Assembly: GCA_013423325.1 (NCBI GenBank) | Contig: BLJB01000214.1 | Span: 26,818-90,817, forward strand | Direction of reading: 5' to 3' | Source of the DNA: Usnea hakonensis | Taxonomy: Eukaryota > Ascomycota > Lecanoromycetes > Lecanorales > Parmeliaceae | Length of the DNA stretch: 64,000 nt | Part shown: piece by piece, positions 1 through 10,945 of the stretch | Layout of the letters: the number at the start of each line of letters is the position of its first letter | Position numbering within the stretch: position 1 is the first letter of the stretch | Program-made: the position numbers and the translations under genes | The notes under the pieces: generated by a model | The model's database searches: none | The model's input: the letters and a program-made list of their open reading frames with translations, nothing else | What the model was told of the DNA's origin: nothing

Positions 1-441
1 CTTCCCCTGAAAATCGTGATCTATACTGAAAGTCTTTTGATAGGTTGACCTACCTTTTGAGTACACTGAACCCTCTGCTACCAGGTGGAAAATAACATGG
101 TCACGCTGGACTAGTCTCTCAGCTATCTCGAAGATGTACCTTATCTATTTGAGTTTCCGTTCTGCGATACAAATTTTGATGAGGAAGCCTCTTCTGTAAC
201 CACAATCAAGTTACGTTTCTTCAAATGCATTTTGTCAAGTAACAATACCAGCCTATCTATACTTTATCTTGAATACCTACCTAAGGTACCTACTTGTACG
301 AGTACGTGAAGGTAAAATTATGTATAATCTTGGCGTTGATCATCTAAGCTGTAACAGGCTAGTGACAAGAAGTGCTCCGCCCTCCCTCCAACCATCTACC
401 CACCGGAACCCACATCTTCCCCCCCCCCTTCCCAAAACACA
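1..441. other. Intergenic, upstream of elongin C
   Basis: No coding signal is seen. It holds one copy of an AGGTACCTA-type palindromic motif near 283-293, which recurs at 16.6 kb and 57.2 kb. A pyrimidine-rich tract with a C run (about 415-440) lies directly before the elongin C start codon, a common promoter feature in filamentous fungi. Confidence 0.6.
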
Positions 442-991
442 ATGGCCGCCACCCCCTCCCTCTACGTGACATTAATCTCCAGCGACGGCTTCGAATTCAT
501 CGTCAGCCGGGACGCCGCCTACGTCGCCGGAACAATTAAAAAGATGTTGGATCCTCACAGTGCGTCGCAATACCTCTTTCCCTCATTCATTCCTCCCACT
601 CGCGATCCCACGCGCCATCACTAGCGCCCCCGGCAATCTATTTTCCTGCGAGGGAGAGTAATGATGATGATTGACGATATATACGAGCACAGGTTCATTC
701 GCGGAATCGATTTCCGGGCGATGTACACTCGGTACTATAAAGTAAAGCCCCGCTGCTTTCCTCGCGTTTTCACAGCTGGATGCCACGACGAATACCTGCT
801 TCTTGAACTGAGGAGGAACTTGAAAGCTGACGCGTCTATATTCTATCAACAGCGGCGTCGTGCTCGAGAAAGTGTGCGAGTATCTGTACTACAATCTGAA
901 GCACAAGGACGAGAAGAACGTGCCGGATATGGAGATACCGGCGGAGCTGTGTCTGGAGCTGTTGATGGCGGCGGATTATTTGAATGTTTAG
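442..991 (+). CDS. elc1: Elongin C (SKP1/BTB fold)
   Basis: Three exons, 442-559, 693-741 and 853-991, give a 101-residue protein, the usual elongin C size. Exon 1 encodes the first strand and helix of the fold (LYVTLISSDGFEFIVSRDAA). Exon 2 supplies the variable loop. Exon 3 begins at the conserved GVVLEKVCEY block and ends with the family C-terminus ELLMAADYLNV. The introns use GTGCGT and GTAAAG donors, and the second has a GCTGAC branch site ahead of its acceptor; phases 1 and 2 join exactly. Elongin C is an adaptor that links BC-box proteins to cullin ubiquitin ligases, and in yeast it pairs with Ela1 in degrading stalled RNA polymerase II. It converges on SEN54. The middle exon is the least certain part because it is only 49 nt. 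Confidence 0.88.
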
Positions 992-1357
992 AGTTGAGAT
1001 GGGGAGGATTGATGCTGTGAGGGAGGGGGGCTTGATGAGGGGGAAGAGGGGGGAGGTGAAGAGGAGAGGGGACAAAAAGGGGGGATATTTGACAAGGTCG
1101 ATTGATTATTGCATTATACCCGGGGCGCGGAGTCAATTGAATTATAAGCAATAAGCCTTCGTTCTCTACATCCGAGCTGAGTGTAATCTGCTTCGCAGTT
1201 GCTGCCCATCAGAGCATATGCGTTCGTCCCCTTCTCCCCCGTGGGCCGAACGTCTATAGACGATGGAATATGAACTCCCCACTCTTCATTCGGACTCTTC
1301 TCTCTTCCCCCAAGAAGATCTCCGATAAACTGCGGAGCACAAAACCCCCCCTCCTAC
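992..1357. other. Convergent intergenic between elongin C and SEN54
   Basis: A G-rich stretch (about 1019-1085) follows the elongin C stop. No gene or clear RNA is seen; the stretch presumably holds both 3' untranslated regions. Confidence 0.5.
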
Positions 1358-2800
1358 TCATCTCCCTCTCCCTCTACCCCTCCCACCTCCCCTTCCTCTC
1401 CCGCCGAACCTCCCTCTCTTCCCCCCCCGCCCCCTCCCTCTATTCTCAAAAATCCTCTCCTTTCCAAACCCCGCATCCGCAACCCGAATATAACTCACAA
1501 CGCCCTGATCCACAACCGCTAGAATCACATTCCGCCATCCATGCTTCAAACGCCTATACGTCTGTCCCTCACTCCCCGGCGGTGGCGGATCGTACGGCAC
1601 ACTCTGCAGCAAATCATCTAGCTGCTCCAGCACCGGGAACCCGTCCTCACGAGCATTCATGACGGCGATACGGAAGTCCGGGGGCGGAGGCGCAGTCTTC
1701 TTGAAGTCCGAAGTGGGTTTCCAGACATAAAAGGCAGGACGGATGCGAGGATGCGTGGAACACGTCGTTTGGCCCATTGGAGCCGACGACCGAAGCTTTT
1801 TTTCCCGATCTGTAGGCTTGGAAGGATCGTGTGCGGGTATGAGAGTCAGTAGACGATAAATATCATCGTAGCTGCGATAGAACCCTGGCGTAACCAGCGG
1901 TCCCGAAGGCGTCATGTCCGGCCGTCCCTTGTCGTCAAAAAGCGCTTTATAAAACCGTGCAAAAACGCCCAATGCATGCTTCTTCTCCTGTCCATTTTCG
2001 TTTTCAGTCCCTACCTCCCTCGCCGGGATCTCATCCGCATCGTAGTCCTCAGCAAACCAAGCGGGTCCCCTCCTAACCACATACCCCCCCCTCTTCAACC
2101 CCGCATACACCAAATACCTCTCCAAAGTCAACCCCTCCCTCCCCAACAGCCCCGCATACGCCGCCTGCAAACTCATCGATATTCCCTCCTCCCCCTCCCC
2201 GCCTTCTTCTTCCTCCCCGGACCCTCTCCATCTCAAATCCAAACTCCCTCTCTCAACCATGTATAACGCCTCCTCCGGCAACAGCATCAATCTCCCTTTT
2301 GCATCGCTCTTCCCCATAGTCTTCAAATTCGGGCCCCTTGGGTGCTCAATAACCACTCTTGTCATCGTTTCTGTTGAAGAGGAGGCACCGTTGTTACCAT
2401 TGGTGCTAGTAGCAGCATCGTAAACCCCAACAATGACATTCTTTGGATTATGGACACGCGGTACGGAGAGGGCGGCGTGCATGGCATCGCGGGAGGCGGT
2501 TAGGGTGCTGGTTTGGGAGAGTGTGCCGTGGTGTTCGAAGTCTTTTTCGCCGCGACGGGGCAGGGTGGGATGCGAGGTTGTCGAGGTCCTGGGGAGGTTG
2601 ATATGTTAGCTGGAGCTTGGCTCGATTGGGGGGAGAACGCGGAGGAAAGGGAAGGGGGAGATGGGGCCCGGGGGCGGAGGCTGATTCACGTACGGGGAGA
2701 AGGTGGAGAGGAAGCGGAAGTCTTGGGTTTCGTCTGAGAGGTCTGTGTCTGCGGGGTCGGGGGGAGCGATGATTGGGGAGTCTTCGTCTATGTCGGCCAT
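1358..2800 (-). CDS. SEN54: tRNA-splicing endonuclease subunit Sen54
   Basis: Two exons, 2694-2800 and 1358-2588, are joined by a GTACGT donor and a CCAG acceptor with a GCTAAC branch site, giving 445 residues. The Sen54 N-terminal domain is recognisable from RRGEKDFE (residues 47-54) through the histidine/serine-rich stretch and the AALSVPRVHNPKNVIVGVYD block. The C-terminal part contains PSFYVWKP-like segments (here RPAFYVWKPTSDFKK) and ends in a strongly RG-rich tail. Sen54 is the structural partner of catalytic Sen2 in the heterotetramer that excises introns from pre-tRNAs. The Arg-Gly tail is not part of the core fold and may bind RNA or be methylated (inference). The window also holds an intron-containing tRNA at 6.15 kb. 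Confidence 0.88.
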
Positions 2801-3559
2801 TCTTGTGGCGGAGGGTGCGGATACGGCGCTGCGAGATGGTCTATTGTTCTATTGGTGGGGCGGGGGAGAGGGTGGGGTTTCTCCGAGGCGGATGACTTGT
2901 TTATTTTTCGGACTAGAAATGACCGCCGAAGTCGAACACATACGACACTTTACAAAAGACCTTTCTATCTTTGCAGCTTTCGAAGTTCTTTGCTGGTCAT
3001 CAGTATTCTGCCCATGCCCCGGCCACCAATCTCCTTGCTTTCATATAGTCTCGCAGACTCCCCCAGGTCCAAGCTACTCTTACGAAGCTTAGGCTAAGCA
3101 GCCAATAGGAGCAAGTCATACTATTATCTTCAAAATGTCAGAGATCAACTCTGTGAAAATGGTCCACGCGAGTGCACATGTTTGAGGCGTTGAGCCTCCA
3201 TTGATAATTCAGGTAAGCGCATCCAAGCCTCATGTCGGGTACAAGACATCTGTTAAAGTGCTTTCGAACGATTGAAATACATCTGATTATGGAGGAATCT
3301 TGTGCTCCTGTACTGCTCTCCAGCACAACAAGGTATCCTGCTTGATATAACGGACACCAGCTTGATTTCAATCCTGACAAACAAAAGTTTTCCCGTCATT
3401 TTGAACTTGCTGATGTCTAGGCACTTGATACCTCTTCCGCTCAGGTAATGCTACCAAGGATGCTGCCCTCGTGAAGACACAAGATCATCCGTTTGGACTC
3501 TCCCCTGCCAACACCACTCTTCCAGATTCCACCATACACACTCTCGTGTTACGCACGAA
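2801..3559. other. Intergenic between SEN54 and F-box gene
   Basis: Contains the SEN54 promoter side and the 3' side of the F-box gene. Short open frames here have no recognisable domains and no splice partners that I could find. No RNA gene is seen. Confidence 0.45.
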
Positions 3560-5727
3560 CTAAGTAGCGGAGTTCGACGGGAAACCATCAAGCCAATACA
3601 GTGTGAAGATGTCAAGATTGTCGGCATCGCCCCGTGCATCAGCGGGCGTTCCCCTAGCTATCAAGTGCAACTTTGGGGAAACAGAATTTCGGTATCGGCA
3701 GTCGTAGTTGACATGGTAAATGCGCAATTGAAGGAACGTCGAGACGGTAGTAGGAGTAAAATGATTCATGCCCATTCTAAAATTGCCGTATGTCGACGCG
3801 CCGATCGCCAGGGTCTTTAAGACGGGGGCTTGCTTGATTGGCGCCTTCTTGGAGATGATACCGAGAAGCCTTGTGGCTAGGCCATCCATCATGTAGTCAT
3901 CAGCAAGCCAAAAGTTAGATGTCCCAGCCGCTGGAAGATTTCGTATATTCAAAGTCTGAAGCTGACCCAATTCAGAGAATGAGGAAGCAATCTGATTTAG
4001 GTCAGCATGAAATCAACCAGAGTCGCCACTGTGGACAATCTACCTGCTTGTGCTTTCTCTCGGAAAGATCACCCCAATTAAGTGGGATTCCCAAGGCTTT
4101 GAGCCCAGGGCAATGCTTCGCGACAAGTTTCAGGATTTGATGGTCCTCTGGCACATATGTAGTCTCATCTTTCAATCCAATTCTGGGTCCCGATCTTTCT
4201 TCCCATATCAATGAGCGTAAGCTTTTCCCGTGAACTTGCAGTACTTTATCCAATTCGATAGTCACTTGACGTGTACCTTCCAAGAGAACATGAAGACGAG
4301 CGAGGGGCTTCAAGGAGAGCAGGAAGTTTTCTAATTCCGGCGAGAATTCATCGCTGGTGTCTTCGTGTCGTATTGTTAGTGAGTGAAGCCGAAGTCCACT
4401 TTTCACTTTACGTCTACCAGCCGCTGCCCCCATAAGCAAAGGGAAAGCTGTCTCTAATCCAGCGCACGATTCGAGTACCAGCACGCTCAAGCTGTTAAAG
4501 TCAAACACAGGCTTGATCGAGCCATTGACGAAAGCAAGTAGATCGAGCCCGACCAGCGACAGTGACTCAAATCTGACAAAAGATGTGGAGTGTTCATTGG
4601 CTTTCGCGTTCACAAAAGTTGCAAAAGCATCTGTCATTCCGACGCGGAGGGCAACGTCCACACGTGGATTGTCCACAAGTCCATAATTGGCGTACGACAT
4701 AGCAATAAGTGATTCGCTGCCGAGCGCCACATGACGCAAACCTGGAAGATTTATCATCATTGGTACCTCTAATGGCCACACACCATTTCGACCCATCTCA
4801 GCAATAGCGAGGGTGCTTAAGCCCCCAGCCGCAAACTGTTCTAGGTCCTTAATATTCCGGTCAACATTATATCTCCCAATTCTGAGGGCGTTGATGGAGG
4901 CCCCATGGTGCTTGGCCACAATTGAAAGTGTCAGCTGATCGATTGAACAAGTATGGTCCCACCTGAAGTGCATGATTCCCAAGTCAGAATGGTGCAAAAG
5001 GCTACTGCATGCCATTGGGGGGAAAGGGGGGGAGGATTTTATACCAGAATGTGTGCAGCTGCTGCCGTGGGAGCTTGATAATGAACACGCGGATGAAGGC
5101 ATTCAGAGCATTGGAAGCTGAAGTGTCTGGCTCGTAGAATCGGAATAATGGCCCATCATGTTCCTCTCCGTCTGAATCCTCGTCCTCGTCTTCCTCCGAA
5201 TCGTCCGATTCCGACTGTGCTTCACCTGTCTCTTCTACCTCGGACTCATGCTCATTACCAACAACATCCTCGTCATCTGTCTCATGTACATTGTCAAGGT
5301 TGCAGTAAGCGTCGTTTTCCCTGTATTGGTTCGCGACGATCTTCAGACATCTGGTATACTTGAGCCCTTCCAATGACGATGCGAGAAGATTCTCCAGCGA
5401 AAGGAGCCGAGTCCATTGCAGCGGGACCTTCAATTCAACAGTGTGGTACAAGATTGGGAGAACAACTGCACTCAATGTCTTGCACGTACAACAAAGGTGA
5501 TTAAGGTCCCGATACTGAACGAGCTAGAGCGGCCTGGTTAACACGGTAGTCCAATACCTACTAATGGCATCAACTAGTGATTGTCTTACATAGCTCGTTA
5601 TGATGCCTTGAATTTCCGCCGGCAAGTTCACCAATGGGGACCTTGTGTCAAGAAGACTAGTCAGGGTGGCTTTGGCTACACCTCCCTGAGCGCCGCTTGG
5701 CTTGAATTGCTTCCTTTGACGAACCAT
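3560..5727 (-). CDS. F-box protein with leucine-rich-like repeats
   Basis: Four exons (5590-5727, 5045-5514, 4044-4962, 3560-3991) join in phase to 652 residues. Donors are GTAAGA, GTATAA and GTAGAT, and branch sites such as CTGAC precede the acceptors. The N-terminus carries an F-box: PLVNLPAEIQGIITSY continues across the first intron to YRDLNHLCCTCKTLSAVVLP. A long acidic insert of Asp, Glu and Ser follows around residues 100-140. The rest resembles the irregular LRR region of fungal F-box proteins, with repeated leucine-rich strands such as SLSVLVLESCAGL and LKALGIPLNWGDLSERK. F-box proteins recruit substrates to SCF ubiquitin ligases through Skp1; the substrate here cannot be guessed. Exon 1 to 2 is the least certain junction, since a second donor (GTAGGT) lies within the chosen intron but does not keep the frame. 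Confidence 0.72.
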
Positions 5728-6148
5728 AATGAAGTTCTAAGCCAAGATTGACGAGTGTATGGTCGTGCATTCGGTGACGCGTTGAGGTACGTGTCTGATA
5801 TGGCTACGCGATCGTCGCTTCATCAAGATATTATAGCCACGCAAAGTCGATATATCACTGCTTTTGAGTCTTCTCGCGCGGACACTCTATCCAGTACGCC
5901 GAAGAAAGGTAGAATAATGTTCCACTACATTCAATTGAACCACTTCAATAGTGACTGGATGAAACAATGCGTACGAGACTTTTCAAGATATTGATGCGCC
6001 CGAGCCGGGACATTGCACCTTACTAATGTAGCAACTTGGTAAGCTACTTTGGACGATTAAAAATCAGACGAAAACACAAAAAGGTTTGATATGATTATAT
6101 AGTGAAATAAGCAACATCAACTTGTTTCGACCTCAGAAACATCTGTAT
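5728..6148. other. Intergenic between F-box gene and tRNA
   Basis: Nothing recognisable. It is presumably the promoter of the F-box gene and the 5' flank of the tRNA gene. Confidence 0.4.
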
Positions 6149-6257
6149 GGATAGGTGGCCGAGTGGTTATGGCGCTACGTTTAGGCAAATGTAGGGCTTC
6201 TCCTCCTTTGAATTCCCGTAGTTCGAAAGAGCGTGGGTTCGAATCCCACCCTATTCA
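6149..6257 (+). tRNA. tRNA-Leu(UAG) with intron
   Basis: A cloverleaf can be folded by eye. The acceptor stem GGATAGG pairs with CCTATTC (one G-U). The D arm is TGGCCGAGTGGTTATGGCGC, with GGCCGAGTGG as A box. The anticodon stem CTACG (6175-6179) pairs with CGTAG (6217-6221), the T arm is GTGGG TTCGAAT CCCAC, and the discriminator is A at 6257. The class II variable arm and GG-rich D loop are as in leucine tRNAs. The anticodon loop reads T-T-TAG-G, giving anticodon UAG (codon CUA). About 30 nt (6186-6215) between positions 37 and 38 is the expected place for a nuclear tRNA intron. An alternative pairing of CTACG with a nearby TGTAG would leave a 10-nt loop, so the intron reading is preferred. 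Confidence 0.85.
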
Positions 6258-6589
6258 ATCAATTTTTTGCTTCTGAACTTCGCTCGCACACGGAGTACGT
6301 AGGGACATTTTGGAAGATGTGAGCTGTCGCTGCTTATTTGCGTACGCGCAATAGGGGAGGCGTTCGGATCGACCAAAGCTAAGCGAAGGCTCGGGCTTGG
6401 CAAGGGCTCTTTGAACACGTGAATCTTTTTACGATAAGATATTGCCATAAGACGAAGCAAGAACCATGCGATGCAGTAAGTTGCCATACAGATGCGGAGC
6501 ATCAAGAGTGTACGAGGTCAAAAGGACGGCCAATCCATTGGCGTGGAAAGTGTCTAGAAGTAACAAGAAGGCAGCTTTAGAGGTCGCTT
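6258..6589. other. Left flank of the RIP-degraded MULE
   Basis: No gene is recognised. Base composition is ordinary, with normal CA and TG content, which contrasts with the element interior starting a few hundred bases further on. Confidence 0.4.
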
Positions 6590-6594
6590 CGCTA

Positions 6595-6654
6595 AACGGA
6601 AGGTCTTGGGAGCGCACAATAAGAGCGCACAATACCCACCGCACAGTTCGGATA
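6595..6654 (+). repeat. Left terminal inverted repeat of MULE 1
   Basis: Identical over 60 bases to the reverse complement of 10362-10421. It contains an internal direct repeat GAGCGCACAATA twice, separated by one base. It keeps many CA dinucleotides, unlike the interior. Confidence 0.93.
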
Positions 6655-9160
6655 AATATTGATACGAGCCGGCTTGGCATGGATTTGGGTATCAAATACA
6701 TTTATAGCTTCTTTCTTTCACGAATTATATATATAAATAGGACGTTACACTACAATGAAGCCCTATAGCATAGAATCCGAAGGGTGGCTTTCACTAGAAG
6801 GTGCACGGTTCAAATCGGGCTATAACCGGGAAATAATAAAAAAACCTAGGATTCGTCTAGACTTGGTATATAACAGTACTCTATACTATAAGATAACGAT
6901 AGTAGTAACTAGGCTGATCCTACTTTTTTTATACCTACGAGTAGGCCTATAAGTAGGTAGGTAAGTAAGCAAGTAGGGAGATAGGTAGGAAGCTTAAAAA
7001 AATTTAGTAGAACCTCCCTCCGGGGGCCTAAGAAAAAAAATTTGGTGACGGTAACAGTAATAATAGAGCTCTATAATTATACTCCCTATATACTATATAT
7101 CGGATAGCTGGACTGTACTAGAAGTATACCTTTAAACGACTTATTAATAGATCTTTATATGCGAGACTTATCTAGGTAAGGCTTCGCCTAAGGCCTATAG
7201 TTCCTACTCTTGCTAGCCTATACTACCTGAAGGAGGAGGACGGAAGAAGGAGGACGGCGAGGTATATATCGACTATAGAGGACTATAAAGGAATAGGAAG
7301 GGCTAGTACTAAATAACTATTAGCTTGGATATAAGGCGAAAGGGTTATTACTAAAGCTTTATTAGTATACTATAAGGTGAAAGAATAAGATACAATAAGG
7401 CCTAAATATTTCAAAAATACTATTTCCGAGGATTAGCCGGGCTAGATACTAGTTCTAAGTACCTTACCTATAGAGGTTTCCTAATAGTATTAGTCCTCTA
7501 CTATAAATATTAACTACAATCGTCGCTACTCCTATAACTCCTATTCGTCTATATCGATTATATTAATAAGATTCGTCTTCGACTTCTTCTTCTTTAGGGG
7601 GGATAGCTCTACCTCGAGACTATTACCTCGCTATCGCCCCCGTTACTCTTAGGACTAGCTATATCCTTTTTCCTACTCCTACATCTTCTTCTCTTTAACT
7701 TATTAGCTATAACGAGTTATCGCTAATACTACTAGGGCGGACGATAGTAGAGGTTCGTTATTTAAGATAGATAGAGTAGAGGGCTTATTCTTACTCCCTT
7801 TAGGCCGGCCTCGTTTCGGTATCGGCGTACCTAAAGTAGGTAGAGACGGTAGCCGTCTAAAGGCTATTTATAAGCTTAGGACTACTAATACTAGTAATAG
7901 TAGTAGAGCCGGAGGTAGTCTAAAAGCTAGTTAAAAACTAAAAGAGCCGGATATCGACTAGGAGCTACTTAAGCTTCCTATAATATAGACTCTATAAGTA
8001 GGAATAGCGGCCTTATTAGTAGCCTTCCAGTCACGCTCTATAGCGGTCTTTTTGGATATCTTAGTACTAGTAAGCTTTCTCGTATTCGCTTTATCGTACT
8101 TCTTTTTCTCCTAGAGTATAGACTCCCACTAGGCCTTTCTTGTAGGCGGAAGTAGGGGGAGCTCGATCGGAATACCCTATAGTCGTTACTATAGGGCCTT
8201 ATAAGTGGTTATAATATTAGACTAGAACTGCGTAAGCTAATTGGCTAACCGATTAGCCTATATACGGGGTAGAGACGTATATAGACTTTGGAGGCTAGCC
8301 GCTATAGCGAGGAAGGTATTTATTCTATAATCTCGATATATAGATAGATTAATATCGCCTAGAGGAAGGGTTTAATTATAATACCTCGATAACTATTCGT
8401 ATAGAGTAGGTATATTGTCTACCTACTAACGAGGATAAAAAAGAGATAATAGGATAGGAAAGCCTTTAATATAGGCTCTAAATAAGTAGTACCGATAAGG
8501 GAGTATAAAAGTAGTTATAAGGTAGTAGTTATAAGGGCCTTCCTCTACGATATATTCGAGATTCGTAGTAATCTGAGTAGCCTACTACTTAGTAGTAATC
8601 TACTTAGGATTAACCTTCTTAATAGCTTAAATAGTGATCCTTCTAATAATAATACTGAAAGCCACCGGATCTACTACTCTAGGTTAATTGATACGAGAAG
8701 CCTTAACCTCTTTACGAATCGAACGATACTATCGCCTAAGCTCTAAATACATATCCTAGATAGTATTCTATAGTGATTTTTGTAGGTTTAATACCGCTTT
8801 AAGGACGGGATATATACCCTCGTTACGCTATATAGCGTAAGATCCTAGGTTTCGATAATTTCGAGTAAGATATTTGACTACCGAGGCCTCTTTCGGATCC
8901 TAGTTCTTATAGAAATACTCTTTATCGACGTCGTAAAGAAGATTAAGTAAGGCCTAATAATAATTAGGTAGCTACGAAGGGTCTTTATATTTAACCTAAT
9001 TCTAAGTAGTATTAGAAATATTATCTCGTCGCTATACCGGATATCCTCTCTTTAATTTATTAACTCTACTCCTAATATTCTGAACGGCATACTAGCTATA
9101 GAGCTGGATTTAGTAATTAGGAAATCGTGTCCTAAGCGAGGCGATATACCCTTTTCCTTA

Positions 9161-9328
9161 GTCGGAAAGGCTAACTTTTAGAGGCGGATAGTTATCGAAT
9201 ATCTCTTCCTTTAATATATTAAGGAAGTAGTTAAAGGCTACTTCGGATTCGGATATTATAAAAGAGAAAGCAGCTAGAAAGGACTTATTCGTATTAGTAA
9301 TACTAACGGTCACGAATAGAAGAAGCTT
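9161..9328 (-). pseudogene. Residual MULE transposase core (56 open codons)
   Basis: On the minus strand 56 codons stay open between a TAG (9329-9331) and a TAA (9158-9160). The peptide runs from KLLLFVTVSITNTNKSFLAA through SESEVAFNYFLNIL to KVSLSD. This matches the central MULE transposase pattern: a hydrophobic strand, then N-x-S, then S-E-S, then an aromatic residue before L-x-x-L, then the second catalytic Asp. The intact transposase at 61.4 kb has the same layout (LLVITGITALNTSF, SAEYTADYEWVL, LLTD). The codon after the Asp, TAA, sits where related proteins have Gln, so it fits a CAA-to-TAA change. The remainder of the gene on both sides is frame-broken. Confidence 0.7.
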
Positions 9329-10361
9329 CTAGGTATTTATATTAAATATAGCGTTATTTTCTATAATGAAATTACTATAGAAGCGCTTAGCTAGGCTTCT
9401 TTAAAAGTTATCGATAAGGACGATTTATTCGAGGATCCTCTTAGTAATTATTCTATATATATCCTTAACGTATAAGTATCGCACTTTGATAGTAAAAGTC
9501 GGGCTATCCAATATAGTAAGAAGACCGGTAAGGACGTTCTCCCTACTACGCGTAGTAGATAGAATCAAATTGTAGTATTTCTTCTTCTTTAGGTGGAATT
9601 CGTCGTCCTATTCCTTAGTAATATTATCCAGTATTACTTCCGACTCTTTATAGGGTATATTACTTGCTCGATATACTCTAGCAAGCTCTACTACCTTCGT
9701 ATAATCGGGTTATCGTTTCTTATATATATCATAGGATAGTAGATTAGGAACTATTTCGTAGGAATAGTCCTAGTGGCCTATACCGAGGACCCACGTCTTA
9801 TTATCTTCTCCTCGAGTAGAAGGATCCTTCTATGCGAGAATATATTACTATTTATAGCCTTTCTTCCTAATCCGAGTAAGCTCTTACTTGCGGTTACTAC
9901 CTTCGCCGATATACTTATCTAGCTTCCGATTATTCTATATCTTTTCCTCCGCGTAGATATATTAATAGCTTTTGCGCCCTTTTCTATATAAGCCTATAAC
10001 GATAGCGAATCCTTAACTAAAGGCGTAGTTCTAAAGGCGAGTCTAGGCGTTATCGGCTATATCGAATATCTCGTTTAGTAAGGGAGGCTCTAAATACTCG
10101 GGTAGTATACCGTTAATAACCTTCTGAATAAGAGGCTTTACGTCATCTTCTAGGCGGGGGTAAGGAGTCTATTAAATAGCCCGAGTAGCTATAATAATAA
10201 CTAGTAGTAGTTACGCGTTATAGGTGGAAGGTAGTAGAGGTGTGGAGGAAGCGAATATAAGGTATTAAGTTGTATGTACTAGAAAGGTACATAGAATTGT
10301 GTGGTAACTATACTAAAGATGAGGTACCTCGGCCGCGCGAAGTTTTAGTCTACCCGAATAT

Positions 10362-10421
10362 TATCCGAACTGTGCGGTGGGTATTGTGCGCTCTTATTGT
10401 GCGCTCCCAAGACCTTCCGTT
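10362..10421 (-). repeat. Right terminal inverted repeat of MULE 1
   Basis: Exact inverted copy of the left repeat, with no mismatch over 60 bases. Confidence 0.93.
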
Positions 10422-10855
10422 CACTAAACGTTGATCATGCAACATCAACAAATCTGGACCTCATGTTTTGGATTCCACCCGCTAACATTTCTAATTTATT
10501 TGAGTCACCAGGTTCTAAGTCTTTAAGGGTGCAGAAGGGTGTGTATCTTTACATATTTATCCTGGAAGAAGCTGTTGAGATGCCTGATCGATGGTGATGG
10601 CACGCATTGGCCTATTTACGTTGATTACCTTATCGATACTGCTCAACCCAGCAAAGCCTCACTTGGTAGACGAGATTATTTGTCGAGGAAGGAATAGTAG
10701 AAGAATGTGTCCAAGACGCTCTCCTTGAAAGTCATAAGGTATGCTTCATTGGCTTGGTTGTATTATACACTAGCGCCACGGGGGCCTTTTCCCAAAATGT
10801 GTCATTACCTTAACACAAGGTTTCAAAGTTACAATATTACGAATTCCATTATTTC
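10422..10855. other. Right flank of MULE 1, upstream of RNase H gene
   Basis: Starts with the candidate target duplication (10422-10430). No gene is recognised; it presumably carries the promoter of the following gene. Confidence 0.4.
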
Positions 10856-10945
10856 ATGGTACGAGTACAGCTCATCTGTGTCACTCTTCTTCCTCTCCCT
10901 GCCATCCTAGCACATCTCCGACCAGAAGCAACCCTCATCAACGCC

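Larger units (their letters stand above)
6595..10421 (-). mobile_element. RIP-degraded Mutator-like element (MULE)
   Basis: The element is bounded by perfect 60-bp terminal inverted repeats. From about 6840 to 10230 the DNA is nearly devoid of CA and TG but full of TA, while CG remains, which is the classic footprint of RIP in ascomycetes. No long frame survives. On the minus strand, a stretch around 9160-9480 still reads as a MULE transposase core. The 9 bp just outside the right end (CACTAAACG, 10422-10430) matches CGCTAAACG at 6590-6598 in eight positions, consistent with a 9-bp target duplication of the MULE class. If that is right the element proper starts at 6599 and the last 4 bp of the left copy overlap the TIR match. 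Family assignment rests on the residual protein and long TIRs. Confidence 0.82.

Noticed and set aside
583..1151. Antisense frames across elongin C
   Set aside because: They overlap exons 2-3 of a gene with exact splice phases and a family-matching protein, so they are shadow frames.
6755..6952. tRNA-like B box (GGTTCAAATCGGGC) near 6800
   Set aside because: No cloverleaf could be folded around it and it lies in the decayed left part of MULE 1.
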